Positions 7,850-18,202 are shown, numbered from the stretch's first letter. The stretch is DNA of 64,000 bases from Bradyrhizobium lablabi (GCF_018129385.1 NZ_JAFCLN010000012.1:1-64000); one strand, 5' to 3'. Notes: generated by a model from the letters alone, not told the origin. Numbers and translations are program-made.

Positions 7850-9058
7850 ATGACGCTCAGCACCGCCCAGCAGGACCTTCAGAAGCGTGCGCGCGCTTTG
7901 GCTCGCGAGACGATCGCGCCGCGGGCGGCCGAGGTCGACCGTTCCGAGCAGTATCCATGGGACAATGTGAAGGCGCTGACGGACGCGGGGTTTTTCGGGA
8001 TGACGATCCCGAAGCAGTATGGCGGCGCCGGGCTCGGCTTTCTCGAGGCTGTGCTGGTGGTCGACGAGATGGCGCAGGTCTGCGGCGTGACGGGGCGGAT
8101 CGTGGTCGAGGCCAATATGGGCGCGATCTCCGCCGTGATGCATTACGGCAGCGAGACGCAGAAAAAACTCGCGGCGGAGATGGTGCTGTCCGGCGACAAG
8201 CCCGCGATCTGCATCACCGAGCCCGGCGCGGGATCGGCGGCCAGCGAAATGACCACGCGCGCCGACCGCAGGGGCAGCGGCTACGTCATCAATGGCGGCA
8301 AGCACTGGATCACCGGCGGCGGCGTCTCGCGCCTGCATCTGGTGTTCGCCCGCGTGTTCGACGAGGCAGGTGATGAGCAAGGCATCGGCGGCTTTCTCGC
8401 GATCCGCGACAAGACCAAGGGATTGGTGATCGGCAAGCGCGAGCCGACCATGGGATTGCGCGGCATCCCCGAAGCGGAGATTTTGTTTCAGGACATGGAA
8501 GTCGGCGACGACATGGTGGTGCTGCCGCCCTCCGGCTTCCGGCGCGGCTTTGCCGATCTGATGAACGCGTACAATTCCCAGCGCGTGGGCGCGGCCACTG
8601 TGGCACTTGGTTTGGCCGATGGCGCCTACCAGCATGCGCTGGACTACGCCAACGCGCGAAAACAGTTCGGCCGCCCGATCGCCGAATTCCAGGGCCTGCA
8701 ATGGATGCTCGCCGACATGTCCGTGCAGATCGCGGCCGCGCGCGAGCTGATTTACAAGGCCGCGCGATCGTCCTCGCCCTTCCCCGATCCGTTGTTCGCA
8801 GCGCAAGCAAAAATCTTCTCCGCCGACGCCGCCATCAAGGTCACCAACGATGCGCTGCAGGTGTTCGGCGCATCAGGCTATTCCCGCAACCAGCCGCTGG
8901 AGCGCATGGTCCGCGACGCCCGCATGTTCACCATCGGCGGCGGCACCGCGCAGATTTTGCGCACCGTGGTGGCGAGCCGGATTTTGGGGCGGAAGCTGCC
9001 GCAGACGCGGGACGGCTATCTGGAGGATGAGCGGGTGGAGAGGCGGAGCAATTATTAG
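7850..9058 (+). CDS. Acyl-CoA dehydrogenase family protein
   Basis: The 402-residue flavoprotein has the usual ACAD layout: N-terminal helical domain, the FAD/substrate motif ITEPGAGSAASEM, the middle beta domain, and the C-terminal helical domain with YANARKQFGRPI and LADMSVQIAAARELIY. It should oxidise an acyl-CoA thioester with electrons passing to electron-transfer flavoprotein. In the C-terminal signature the common catalytic Glu context (YEGT) reads GGGT, so the base may sit elsewhere or the enzyme may belong to the group with an IGGGT motif. It is monocistronic, flanked by repeats, and opposite the carboxylase gene. GGAG precedes the ATG by 11 bases. Confidence 0.88.
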   Translation: MTLSTAQQDLQKRARALARETIAPRAAEVDRSEQYPWDNVKALTDAGFFGMTIPKQYGGAGLGFLEAVLVVDEMAQVCGVTGRIVVEANMGAISAVMHYGSETQKKLAAEMVLSGDKPAICITEPGAGSAASEMTTRADRRGSGYVINGGKHWITGGGVSRLHLVFARVFDEAGDEQGIGGFLAIRDKTKGLVIGKREPTMGLRGIPEAEILFQDMEVGDDMVVLPPSGFRRGFADLMNAYNSQRVGAATVALGLADGAYQHALDYANARKQFGRPIAEFQGLQWMLADMSVQIAAARELIYKAARSSSPFPDPLFAAQAKIFSADAAIKVTNDALQVFGASGYSRNQPLERMVRDARMFTIGGGTAQILRTVVASRILGRKLPQTRDGYLEDERVERRSNY

Positions 9059-9067
9059 CGACAGCTT

Positions 9068-9152
9068 GTAGGGTGGGTTAGGCGAAGCCGTAACCCACCG
9101 TTCGGTGCCGGCGCTACGAGAAGGCGGGTTACGCTTCGCTAACCCACCCTAC
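9068..9152. repeat. GTAGGGTGGGTTA palindromic repeat, complete copy
   Basis: The outer arms GTAGGGTGGGTTA and TAACCCACCCTAC are exact inverted copies, each with inner GGCGAAGCC/TACGCTTCGCTA segments. It lies between convergent genes ending at 9058 and 9156 and could act as a bidirectional terminator. Confidence 0.8.
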
Positions 9153-9155
9153 GCG

Positions 9156-10688
<1,533 letters not shown>

Positions 10689-10839
10689 TGCTTCCGCCCG
10701 TCCCAATACCTATCTGGCCCGGACCTGCCGGGATTTGGCGGGTTTCTAACACGGCCTTTTCGGGAGCGGAAACAGGCCGGCTTAAGGATTTTGGGCCGGG
10801 GGCGGTACGATAATCCTAGAAATTCATGGGGATACGACG

Positions 10840-11253
10840 ATGACCGAGACCACCACGGCCGCCGCCACCGGCGCCGCAACCGGCGGGGTGCGCTGGCTGC
10901 TCCGGATCGAGGGACTGGCGCTGTTTCTGGGGATGACGCTGCTGTACGGGATCTGGGACGGCTCGTGGTGGGTCTATGTGATCCTCTTCCTGGTGCCCGA
11001 TCTGAGCTTTGTCGCCTACCTCGCCGGTCCCAAATTCGGCGCGCTGATCTACAACGCCGCCCATTCCTATCTCGGCCCGATGGCGCTGATGACGACGGGC
11101 TTTGCCAGCGGCGAGCCGCTGACGCTGTCGATCGCGATGATATGGCTGGCGCATATCGGTATCGACCGCGCGCTGGGCTTTGGGCTGAAATATGAGGCTG
11201 GGTTTGCGTTCACCCATCTGGGGCGGATCGGCAAAGGCGGCGGGGTGGGATAG
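10840..11253 (+). CDS. DUF4260 small membrane protein
   Basis: The 137-residue protein has about three to four membrane segments and the DUF4260 hallmarks: LRIEGLALFLG near the start, YNAAHSYLGP in the middle, and HIGIDRALGFGLKY followed by FTHLGRIGK at the end. GGGGA lies about 8 bases before the ATG. It is divergent from pccB. The family has no known function. Confidence 0.8.
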   Translation: MTETTTAAATGAATGGVRWLLRIEGLALFLGMTLLYGIWDGSWWVYVILFLVPDLSFVAYLAGPKFGALIYNAAHSYLGPMALMTTGFASGEPLTLSIAMIWLAHIGIDRALGFGLKYEAGFAFTHLGRIGKGGGVG

Positions 11254-11291
11254 CGCACGCTATCGGCCCGATCAGGTTACATCCGGGCCTC

Positions 11292-11402
11292 GTGGTTCGA
11301 GACGCGCGGCGTTGGCCGCGCTCCTCACCATGAGGTCTAACATTTGACCGGAAGGAAGACCTCATCCTGAGGAGCGGCCGTCAGGCCGCGTCTCGAAGGA
11401 TC
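11292..11402. repeat. Palindromic intergenic repeat
   Basis: GTTCGAGACGCGCGGC and GGCCGCGTCTCGAAGGAT form the ends, and CTCCTCACCATGAGGTC/GACCTCATCCTGAGGAG form inner arms. It lies between convergent genes (DUF4260 and the beta-lactamase). Confidence 0.72.
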
Positions 11403-11426
11403 AAAGCCCGGAACGGCTTGAGCGCG

Positions 11427-12293
11427 TCAGATCGCAACAATATCGCCGAGGCATTGCTGCACGACGTTCATGCGCGCGGCGATGTGGGCGGGCTCCTTGC
11501 AGTCCATGTTCATGGCGAACACGGTCTGCTGGCTGCCGGCCTCGGCCCAGCCGACCAGCCAGCCCAGCGAGGGTTTGCCCTGCTCCGCCCCGAGCAGACC
11601 TGTCTTGGCGCGGATGATGGCGTTGCCGACCTTCGTCACCGGCAGGATATCGCGCGTCAGCTCCTGGCTGCGCTTGGAGACCGGCAGCACGCCGCGCCGC
11701 AGCTTGTCGACAAACTCGATCTGCTGCATCGGGTCGATGCGAAGATTGCCGGTCAGCCAGAACTGGTCGATGCCGCCGCCGATGTCGCGGTTGCCGTACT
11801 CAAAAAGGTCGACATACTTTTGCATGCGCTCCGGCCCGATCCGGCGCGCGATCTCCTGATAGACCGGCACGGCAGAAGCTGCGATCGCCGAGCGCAGCGT
11901 GTGATCCTGATTCCAGGGCTCGATGGCACGCTTGACCCCGTCCCACTTGAACACGTCCTTGTCGGGGTCCTTCACCACGCCGGTTTCCAGCGCGATGATG
12001 GAATTGGGGATCTTGAAGGTCGAGGCCGGAAGCTGGGCCTGCGTCGCGCGGACCTTGTCGCTGGAGATGAAGAGGTAATCGTCGACCTTGTAGGCGACGA
12101 AGGTGCCGGTCGTACCGAGTTCGAAGAACCGCCGCATCAGGTCGATGCGCAGCTCGCTGCGTTGTTCGGAAACTTTGGCGAGCGCGTGGCTCGGCATCAG
12201 GCTGGCGGCGGCAAGGAGACCGAGCGCGTGGCGGCGATGGATCAAGGCGGGCACCGAGGTGGTTGAAAAGGCGGCCGGAATTGCCGACCGCAA
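11427..12293 (-). CDS. Class D (OXA-type) beta-lactamase
   Basis: The 288-residue protein carries all class D motifs: the nucleophile tetrad STFK at 91-94, SAV at 140-142, YGN at 166-168, W179 in FWLTG, and KTG at 230-232. A signal sequence precedes it (RRHALGLLAAASLMPSHALA), with an Arg pair that could suit the Tat or Sec route. It should hydrolyse beta-lactams in the periplasm through an acyl-enzyme with a carboxylated lysine. The start is uncertain: the 12293 codon is TTG, and a GTG 14 codons in is possible; neither has a clear ribosome-binding site. No LysR- or Bla-type regulator is adjacent. Confidence 0.88.
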   Translation of the reverse strand: MRSAIPAAFSTTSVPALIHRRHALGLLAAASLMPSHALAKVSEQRSELRIDLMRRFFELGTTGTFVAYKVDDYLFISSDKVRATQAQLPASTFKIPNSIIALETGVVKDPDKDVFKWDGVKRAIEPWNQDHTLRSAIAASAVPVYQEIARRIGPERMQKYVDLFEYGNRDIGGGIDQFWLTGNLRIDPMQQIEFVDKLRRGVLPVSKRSQELTRDILPVTKVGNAIIRAKTGLLGAEQGKPSLGWLVGWAEAGSQQTVFAMNMDCKEPAHIAARMNVVQQCLGDIVAI

Positions 12294-12332
12294 CGTGGTG
12301 AAAGAATGACGATTGGGCTCACTTTATTTGAC

Positions 12333-12400
12333 GCGTTTTCTTCACGCAAACCGGTAGCCATCCCGCATCAAGTGCGGGACAGGCTTTTGCTTGAAAACGC
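12333..12400. repeat. Palindromic repeat with GCGTTTTC/GAAAACGC ends
   Basis: Outer arms GCGTTTTC and GAAAACGC enclose the core ACGCAAACCGGT and an inner hairpin TCCCGCATCAAGTGCGGGA. It lies upstream of the beta-lactamase and downstream of the FlhB-tail gene. Confidence 0.68.
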
Positions 12401-12423
12401 TACGAAGGTCTAAGCCGCTATTG

Positions 12424-12690
12424 CTAGCGGATTCGGCCCGACAGCCGAAGCACGAATACCAGCACTTCCGCAACGGCTTTATAGAGCTCGGCCGGGATTT
12501 CATCGCCTAGTTCGACATGGGAGAGCGCGCCGGCCAGCACCTCGTTTTCCTCGATCGGGATATCGTGGGCCTTTGCGACCTCGATGATCTTGGCGCCGAT
12601 GGCGCCCTTGCCCTTGGCGACGACGCGCGGGGCCCCGGAATGGTCGTAATGCAGCGCGACCGCAAGTTTGGCCTTGGCGTCCACGCTCAT
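12424..12690 (-). CDS. FlhB cytoplasmic-tail-like export switch protein
   Basis: The 88-residue protein matches only the distal cytoplasmic part of FlhB/EscU: VALHYDHSGAPRVVAKGKG, then ENEVLAGALSHVELGDEIPAELYKAVAEVL. The membrane domain and the NPTH autocleavage site of full FlhB are absent. The ATG at 12690 overlaps the stop of the FliK-like gene by 4 bases (ATGA), so the two are translationally coupled. The pairing parallels the ylqG-ylqH arrangement of Bacillus. It may interact with the flagellar or another type III export gate, but no other flagellar genes are in the window. Confidence 0.82.
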   Translation of the reverse strand: MSVDAKAKLAVALHYDHSGAPRVVAKGKGAIGAKIIEVAKAHDIPIEENEVLAGALSHVELGDEIPAELYKAVAEVLVFVLRLSGRIR

Positions 12691-14243
12691 AGCGCGCGGT
12701 CCAGGAAATGGCCGGCCGGGGCCGGCTGGGCCTGCGGCGGCGCGCCGTCGCGGATCACGATATCGCCGGGGGTAAGTTCGGCCCTCGACAAGGCCTGGCT
12801 GAGTTCGGCGGCGCCGGCGCGCAGTTGCGCTGCGGTCGCCGGCCGTTCCGCCCACATCCGCACCGAGGTCGTGTCGCCGACCAACGAGACCAGCGCATGG
12901 ACGGGGCCGGCGGGCTCGACGTCGAGCGAAAAGCGCGCGCGCCAGATCCGCTTGGCGGCTTCCATTTCGGTGCCGCCGCCGTCGCGCGAGATCTCGAATT
13001 GCGCCATCGCCGTGCCCAGCGGCGTCGCAAAGGGAATTTCAAAATTCCAGCGCGGCTGGGATGTGTCGATGTTGGTACCGGGCAGATCGACTCGGTCCGG
13101 GAGCGAGGCGACCTGTAGCAGCGTCTGGCGCGCAATCGCCGCATCGGTCTCGCCGAGCAGATGCTGCGCCGAGGTCGCCAGCGGCGTATCCGGCGCCAGC
13201 GAAGGCAGCGCCACCGGCTGCGCCGACGGCAGCGCGCCCCGGAACGGCGGCGGCGGGGTATTGGTGCGTGCGACGACCTCCTCGCCCTGAGCGGCCTTTG
13301 CAAAGCCCGGCGCGTGCGGGGGATTGCCGGCTTCCTGCACCGCCTCCTGCAACAGGCTCAGCGTAGCGGCAGGCGTCGCGCCCTCGTCGAGCACCGCTGA
13401 CATCGCCGCGCGAAGCGGCGTTTTTGGCGAGCCCAAATCGTGGGCGACCGGCACCCTCGCCTGCGGCAGCAAAATTTCCTGGAGGTCGAGATCCTGGCCC
13501 GCCGCCGGCGCTGATGTCGCGACGGCTTCACCGTGCGGCAACTGAGCCGAACGGGCCTCGCCGCCGAGCGCCGAACGCAGCGCCTGCCGCAGCACGATCA
13601 GCGCTGCCTTGAGATCGGGGACGCCGGCCGATGGCACCGACCCCGCAGCCAGCGAGGCCTCGAGCAGCAGCCCCGACTTCTGGAACGCCGTCTTGATGTC
13701 CTGACCGGAAAGGTCCTGGTCGAGGCTGGTCTGCTGCGCCAGCACCTGGGCCATCGCCTGCTGGAGCTTTGGCGGCAGCGCGGGGGACGTGGCGGCGGTG
13801 CCGAGGTCGGCGAACAGCGGGGCCTGGCTGTCCTGCACCGTGGCTGATGTCTGCGCGGCGATGGTGACAGCGACTTTTTCCAGCGGCGTGAGCACGAGCT
13901 TCGGCGGCGCGCTGGACGATGGCGCAAGCGGCGCATCCGAGAGCGCACCCGGCGACAGGCTGACCGCATCGCCGGTGTCAGCGCCCTGCCCGACATTGGT
14001 CAGGCGAATGCCGCTTTCGGTCTGCGACACCGCCAGCTTGAGCGCCTGCCCTTCCTCCAATGGAATTTCGGTGCGCACGTCGAGCGAGAGCGCGCCGATC
14101 GCGATCCGCACCAGATCGGCCTGTAGCACCTTCAGCACCCTGGCATCGATCACCTTGCCGGGCTGTAGCAGGAGTTCGGGCGCAACCGCACCCGCCTCTT
14201 GCGCCGGCAGTATCGGAAGGACTGGATTGATCGTGATCGCCAT
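12687..14243 (-). CDS. FliK-like flagellar hook-length control protein
   Basis: The 518-residue protein has a low-complexity Ala/Gln/Pro-rich N-terminal region and a C-terminal FliK-type globular domain (about 375-490), with FEIPFATPLGTAMAQFEI and WRARFSLDVEPAGPVHALVSL. In the family this domain contacts the FlhB tail and switches export specificity. The stop overlaps the start of the FlhB-tail gene, and the two probably act together. No conventional flagellar operon surrounds them, so it is either a second FliK or a protein with a separate export-related role. Confidence 0.78.
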   Translation of the reverse strand: MAITINPVLPILPAQEAGAVAPELLLQPGKVIDARVLKVLQADLVRIAIGALSLDVRTEIPLEEGQALKLAVSQTESGIRLTNVGQGADTGDAVSLSPGALSDAPLAPSSSAPPKLVLTPLEKVAVTIAAQTSATVQDSQAPLFADLGTAATSPALPPKLQQAMAQVLAQQTSLDQDLSGQDIKTAFQKSGLLLEASLAAGSVPSAGVPDLKAALIVLRQALRSALGGEARSAQLPHGEAVATSAPAAGQDLDLQEILLPQARVPVAHDLGSPKTPLRAAMSAVLDEGATPAATLSLLQEAVQEAGNPPHAPGFAKAAQGEEVVARTNTPPPPFRGALPSAQPVALPSLAPDTPLATSAQHLLGETDAAIARQTLLQVASLPDRVDLPGTNIDTSQPRWNFEIPFATPLGTAMAQFEISRDGGGTEMEAAKRIWRARFSLDVEPAGPVHALVSLVGDTTSVRMWAERPATAAQLRAGAAELSQALSRAELTPGDIVIRDGAPPQAQPAPAGHFLDRAL

Positions 14244-14312
14244 CGATGAGGTCTCGCCAGACTGCGAAACCTAGCCCAGCGACGTAAACCTCTCGTTAAC
14301 CCAACAGCCTAA

Positions 14313-15089
14313 TCAGGCCTTCAGGGCCTGAAGGATCCGCGCTGCCGCCCGGAAATCGACCTCCCGCGCCGCGCGGCGGGCCGCCACTTCCTCGTCGATA
14401 CCCCACTTCTCGATGTTCCAGTCCTCGTCGACATGGGCGGCGGCCCAGATCGCATCGGGGCCCTGCACCTCATGCGCCAGCGCCAGCGCGAGTAGCGCCG
14501 ACCCTGTCAGGGTCGTTACGACATGCAGCGCGGCGATCGACCATGGATCATTGGGAAACGCCTTTCGCGCGGCGGCAATCGCACTCTCCGGCTGCTGAAC
14601 ATGCAGGATGCCTTCGGACAGCATGAAATGCGCGCCGAGGGACTCTGCGGCCCAAAACACGATCGGATCCCAATGTGCGGCCTCCTTGGCGACCAGCGCT
14701 TCGGGATGGCCGGCGCGATAGAACAGCAAATCGGTGCCGAGATATTTTGCGGCGTCGTCGGCGACGACATCGGCGCGATCGACCACCGCCTCGACCACGC
14801 TATTGGCAAAGCGCGTCAGCGGCATGGTCAGGGGATCGATAGTTTCTCCTTGCGCCGCCCATTCCGCCGCGATGGCGTCGGCGATCTCCTTGCGCGGCGC
14901 GATCACCACCTTGCCCGAGGGTGTCTTGATCGGCCTGCCGTCGAGGGTGATGGAAAAACCGCCGTCGGCCTCGGCAATTCCGGCGCTGGTGTAAAACCGC
15001 TTGCGCTGCGGGGCACGTGTCGCGCGCCGCACCGCCTCCTGCGGATCGAGCGGAGATTGTCCGGCAACTTCATCGAATAGTTCGCGCAT
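14313..15089 (-). CDS. ATP12 family F1-ATPase assembly chaperone
   Basis: The 258-residue protein begins MRELFDEVAG and shows the ATP12 pattern: KRFYTSAGIAEADGGFSITLDGRPIKTP (interrupted here), EWAAQGETIDPLTMPLTRFANSV, and the tail WNIEKWGIDEE. ATP12 proteins bind the F1 alpha subunit during ATP synthase assembly. The start at 15089 is the family start; the open frame runs to 15155 without similarity. The typical RNA pseudouridine synthase and HAD neighbours are not adjacent here. Confidence 0.88.
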   Translation of the reverse strand: MRELFDEVAGQSPLDPQEAVRRATRAPQRKRFYTSAGIAEADGGFSITLDGRPIKTPSGKVVIAPRKEIADAIAAEWAAQGETIDPLTMPLTRFANSVVEAVVDRADVVADDAAKYLGTDLLFYRAGHPEALVAKEAAHWDPIVFWAAESLGAHFMLSEGILHVQQPESAIAAARKAFPNDPWSIAALHVVTTLTGSALLALALAHEVQGPDAIWAAAHVDEDWNIEKWGIDEEVAARRAAREVDFRAAARILQALKA

Positions 15090-15270
15090 GCGGTTTTCGG
15101 CTTTAGAGCAATCGGCGATAACGTTGCCGTAACAGTACGATATCGACCAATGCAAATAAAGCTGATGAGGCTGCCGGCGACGGCCGGGTTCCGTTCACGG
15201 CTCGCTGACCTGGCGGAGGAAACGTCCATCAGCCGCCAGCTGCGCCGGCGGCTCACGCCGTCGCCGGCAG

Positions 15271-15777
15271 CTACGACTGATAAACCGGCGCAACAGCGCA
15301 GAACTCACGATCGAAATGAACGAGCGGTCTCCGGTCCGGCTGAAGCCGGACGCTCTTCACCTCGCAGAAGAACACGGAATGCTGCCCGACCGCCGTCTGC
15401 TGAATGATTTCGCAATCGAGCACGGCAAGCGCATCGATGAGGGCCGGGACACCGCTTGCCATTCCGGTCCACTTTTCGTCGAACCGCTGCGGGCCCTTGA
15501 TCCTGGACGATGAAAACAACTCGGCGAGACCCATGTGATCGTGGGTCAGGACATTGACGCTCACGCGCCGGGTCGTGCTCATGATGCCATGTGCCCCGGC
15601 GTCGCGGTTGACACATGCGACGAGCGTCGGCGGATCCATGGTCAGGGAACACACGGCGGTCATGGTCAGGCCGTGCCACTCGCCGTCATCGTTCGTCGCC
15701 ACGATGCATACGCCGCCGGCAAGGAGGCGCATGCTTTGCTTGAAGACGTCGGACGAGATCGGTGTCTCGGTGATCAC
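15271..15777 (-). CDS. Flavin reductase component of a two-component monooxygenase
   Basis: The 168-residue protein has the flavin-reductase domain: FKQSMRLLAGGVCIVATND at the N-terminus, GLTMTAVCSLTMDPPTLVACVN, SVNVLTHDH and a C-terminal HFDREFCAV. It should reduce FMN or FAD with NAD(P)H and pass it to the oxygenase encoded just upstream (gap of 17 bases). A GTG start at 15777 is supported by AGGAG 9 bases before it. Both genes probably form one operon read from the LysR-shared promoter region. Confidence 0.85.
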   Translation of the reverse strand: MITETPISSDVFKQSMRLLAGGVCIVATNDDGEWHGLTMTAVCSLTMDPPTLVACVNRDAGAHGIMSTTRRVSVNVLTHDHMGLAELFSSSRIKGPQRFDEKWTGMASGVPALIDALAVLDCEIIQQTAVGQHSVFFCEVKSVRLQPDRRPLVHFDREFCAVAPVYQS

Positions 15778-15794
15778 GCCACGCCGCTCCTGTG

Positions 15795-17012
15795 TCAGGC
15801 GAAGGGCGCCGCGCGGGGATTCTCGCCGAGATCACCCGTCAATCTGAACTGGCCCATCAAGTTGGAGACGGCGTCGAAATCGACGACGGCATGGTGGCAC
15901 GCGGTGTTGATGTCGCGGAAGGCGCGATAGACCTTGTTGCCTTCGTAGAGGCCGTGCGCGCCCGCCGCCGCGAACAGGCGTTCGATCGCCCGGCGGCTCA
16001 GCTCGACGACATAGCAGGCGTCCCAGCGCATCTGGATGCGGTCCTGCGCCGACATCGGTTGATCGATCGCCATCAAGGCATCGAAGCGGTCGCACATGTC
16101 CTCGAGCAGCCGCCGCGCCGCGGCGACTTCCGCGGTGGATTCGGCCACACGCTTCTGCATGATGGGGTTTTGCGCCTTGACGACGCCATAGGGCGTGGTG
16201 CGCCTGGATGTCGCTTCCACAAAAGCCTTCAGGCCGGCTTCTGCCATGCCGAGGACCGAGCCGGACAGCATCGCCGGCAGGCCGGAATAGACCGAAAGCC
16301 GGTAGGTCGGCGCCTTCGCATGTGGGCTAAGACCAAGGAAGGTCGGGGTCGTCGGCACCACGCGGTGCGCGGGAATGAACGCATTGGTCACCACCAGATC
16401 CTTCGATCCGGTGCCGCGCATGCCCAGCGTATGCCAGGTGTCGTCGAGCACGACATCGGCGCGCGGCACCATGACGTGGTGGATGATGTAATCGTCGGGT
16501 CCGGGATTGGCCATTTTGCTCCCGACGATGAACCAGGGCGAATGATCGCAGCCGCTGCCGAACTGCCAGCGGCCGGTGAGACGCCAGCCGCCCTCCACGC
16601 GCTCAATCACACCTTGCGGCGCCAGCGATCCGGCAACGAGGTTGTCGGCGTCGCCTTCGTAGACTTCGCGCTGACATTCCTCCGGGAAGCGGCCGATGAT
16701 GTAATCGTGGGCGACACAGACCATCAGCACCCAGCTCGCCGCCGAGCATACATTGGCGATGTCGGCGCAAGCCCGGATGTGGTGGCTCGGCGAGAGCTCG
16801 TATCCGCCGAACTGTCTTGGCGTGATCATGCGCGCCAGACCCGACTCCCGGAGCGCATTGGCGGCGTCGTCAGCGAGGCGGCGCAGCTTGTCGCTCTCAT
16901 CGGTGGTGGCGGCAAGCCGGGGAAGGATGGAGCGTACCGCGCTCTTGTAGTCGAACCCGGAGGCGGCCGCGTTGTTCGAGTGAAGCTTGCCTGCTGCGAC
17001 GGCGCTGTTCAT
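15795..17012 (-). CDS. Flavin-dependent monooxygenase, oxygenase component (acyl-CoA dehydrogenase fold)
   Basis: The 405-residue protein has the ACAD-like fold of group D two-component monooxygenases (HsaA, HpaH, DszC type). It shows GLARMITPRQFGGYELSP, LTGRWQFGSGCDHSPWFIVGS, and a C-terminal CHHAVVDFDAVSNLMGQF. These enzymes hydroxylate phenolic, thiophenic or heterocyclic substrates with reduced flavin supplied by the neighbouring reductase. The substrate is unknown. GGGAG precedes the ATG at 17012. It diverges from the LysR gene across a 120-base gap holding the shared operator-like block. Confidence 0.83.
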   Translation of the reverse strand: MNSAVAAGKLHSNNAAASGFDYKSAVRSILPRLAATTDESDKLRRLADDAANALRESGLARMITPRQFGGYELSPSHHIRACADIANVCSAASWVLMVCVAHDYIIGRFPEECQREVYEGDADNLVAGSLAPQGVIERVEGGWRLTGRWQFGSGCDHSPWFIVGSKMANPGPDDYIIHHVMVPRADVVLDDTWHTLGMRGTGSKDLVVTNAFIPAHRVVPTTPTFLGLSPHAKAPTYRLSVYSGLPAMLSGSVLGMAEAGLKAFVEATSRRTTPYGVVKAQNPIMQKRVAESTAEVAAARRLLEDMCDRFDALMAIDQPMSAQDRIQMRWDACYVVELSRRAIERLFAAAGAHGLYEGNKVYRAFRDINTACHHAVVDFDAVSNLMGQFRLTGDLGENPRAAPFA

Positions 17013-17096
17013 TCCACATCTCCCTGGTCAACCACGGCGCAGAAATCAGGTGGCCGTGTCGAAGTGCGTATCCGTGGCAGCACGATGTCGGCCCGA

Positions 17097-17136
17097 TTGA
17101 TCTAAGTCAAATTCATAGTTATAATTCTTTGTATGA
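17097..17136. promoter_or_regulatory. Operator-like block, copy 1 (LysR and/or CRP/FNR-type)
   Basis: TTGATCTAAGTCAA at 17097-17110 fits a CRP/FNR-FixK half-site pair (TTGAT-N4-GTCAA). An inverted repeat follows: TCATA (17113-17117) and TATGA (17132-17136), separated by 14 bases and overlapping the LysR start codon at 17133. The same block recurs in the same orientation at 22272-22315. Overlap with the regulator's own start suggests autoregulation. Confidence 0.6.
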
Positions 17137-18038
17137 GCCAGGCTAATAACCCTCTCGACCTCAACCTGCTGCGTGTGTTCTTCGCGATCTGGGATCTGCG
17201 CAGCCTCACCGCTGCGGGCGAACGCCTCGGCCTGACCCAGCCGGCCATCAGCCACGCGCTGCGTCGCTTGCGGGAGCGGTTCGGCGATCCGCTGTTCGTC
17301 AGGGTGGCGAACCGGATGCTGCCGACGGATGCCGCCGTGCGCCTGCACGAGCCGCTCGATCAGGCGTTTGAATTGCTAAACCGCACCCTGCAAAGCGGCG
17401 TCGTGTTCGATCCGCGCGTGACCGAGCGGACGTTTCGGGTGGCGATGTCCGATATCGCCGAGGTCTACCTGTTGCCCCGCCTGATGACCGAGCTGTCGCG
17501 CATCTCGCCGTTCATCCGCGTCCAGATCGTCCCTCTCGTTCCCGAAAGCGTGGTGAACTCGATGCGTTCGGGTGAGATCGATCTGGCGATTGGTGCCGTC
17601 AGCGTATCCGACAAGGATCTGATGAGCATCGATATCCTCAGCGATCGATACGTTTGCCTGGTGCGGGCCAATCACCCGATCGCAAAATCCAGGCTGACGC
17701 GGGCGAATTTCGCGAAGCTGCGCTTCTTCTTCGCGCGGACGACATCGACGGTCTATCAACTAGCCGAGCAATGGCTCGCGGATGAAGCGGTTCGGCCGCA
17801 GATCGCGGTTCGCGGACATTTCACCACGGCGCCGGAAATCGTGCGCCATTCGGATCTGGCCGCAATCTTCCCGAGGATGCTGGCGCTGGATCTGCACCGC
17901 GCGAAGGATTTTCGCCTGCTCGATCTTCCCTTCGAGCTCCCCCCGATGGAGGTGAAGGTGCACAGTCACGCGCGCTTTGCCAACGACACCGGCATCAAGT
18001 GGATGTGCCAGACGAGCGCGGCGATCCTGAGGGGCTAA
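17133..18038 (+). CDS. LysR-type transcriptional regulator
   Basis: The 301-residue protein has an N-terminal winged HTH (about residues 9-66, LNLLRVFFAIWDLRSLTAAG... TQPAISHALRRLRERFGDPLF) and a LysR effector domain with the NodD/PcpR-like pattern FRVAMSDIAEVYLLPRLM. It lies divergent from the two-component monooxygenase and near the amidohydrolase/ABC operon. I infer that it senses a pathway intermediate and regulates both units through the repeated operator-like block. Confidence 0.88.
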   Translation: MSQANNPLDLNLLRVFFAIWDLRSLTAAGERLGLTQPAISHALRRLRERFGDPLFVRVANRMLPTDAAVRLHEPLDQAFELLNRTLQSGVVFDPRVTERTFRVAMSDIAEVYLLPRLMTELSRISPFIRVQIVPLVPESVVNSMRSGEIDLAIGAVSVSDKDLMSIDILSDRYVCLVRANHPIAKSRLTRANFAKLRFFFARTTSTVYQLAEQWLADEAVRPQIAVRGHFTTAPEIVRHSDLAAIFPRMLALDLHRAKDFRLLDLPFELPPMEVKVHSHARFANDTGIKWMCQTSAAILRG

Positions 18039-18093
18039 TAAGACAAGTCGCCAAGGATTTTCAGGTTCTTCTGATCCTGAGACTCGCATTTCA

Positions 18094-18181
18094 GTCATGG
18101 CCGGGCTTGTCCCGGCCATCCACGTCTTCCTTGTCTTTCTGCAGCGAAGACGTGGATGCCCGGGACAAGCCCGGGCATGAC
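18094..18181. repeat. CATGGCCGGG...CCCGGGCATG palindromic repeat
   Basis: GTCATGGCCGGGCTTGTCCC at the left and GGGACAAGCCCGGGCATGAC at the right are near-perfect inverted copies; CCACGTCTTC/GAAGACGTGG form the inner arms. The same family occurs at 25221-25313. It lies between convergent genes. Confidence 0.78.
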
Positions 18182-18202
18182 GACCTCGCTAGCTCGGCGC
18201 TC

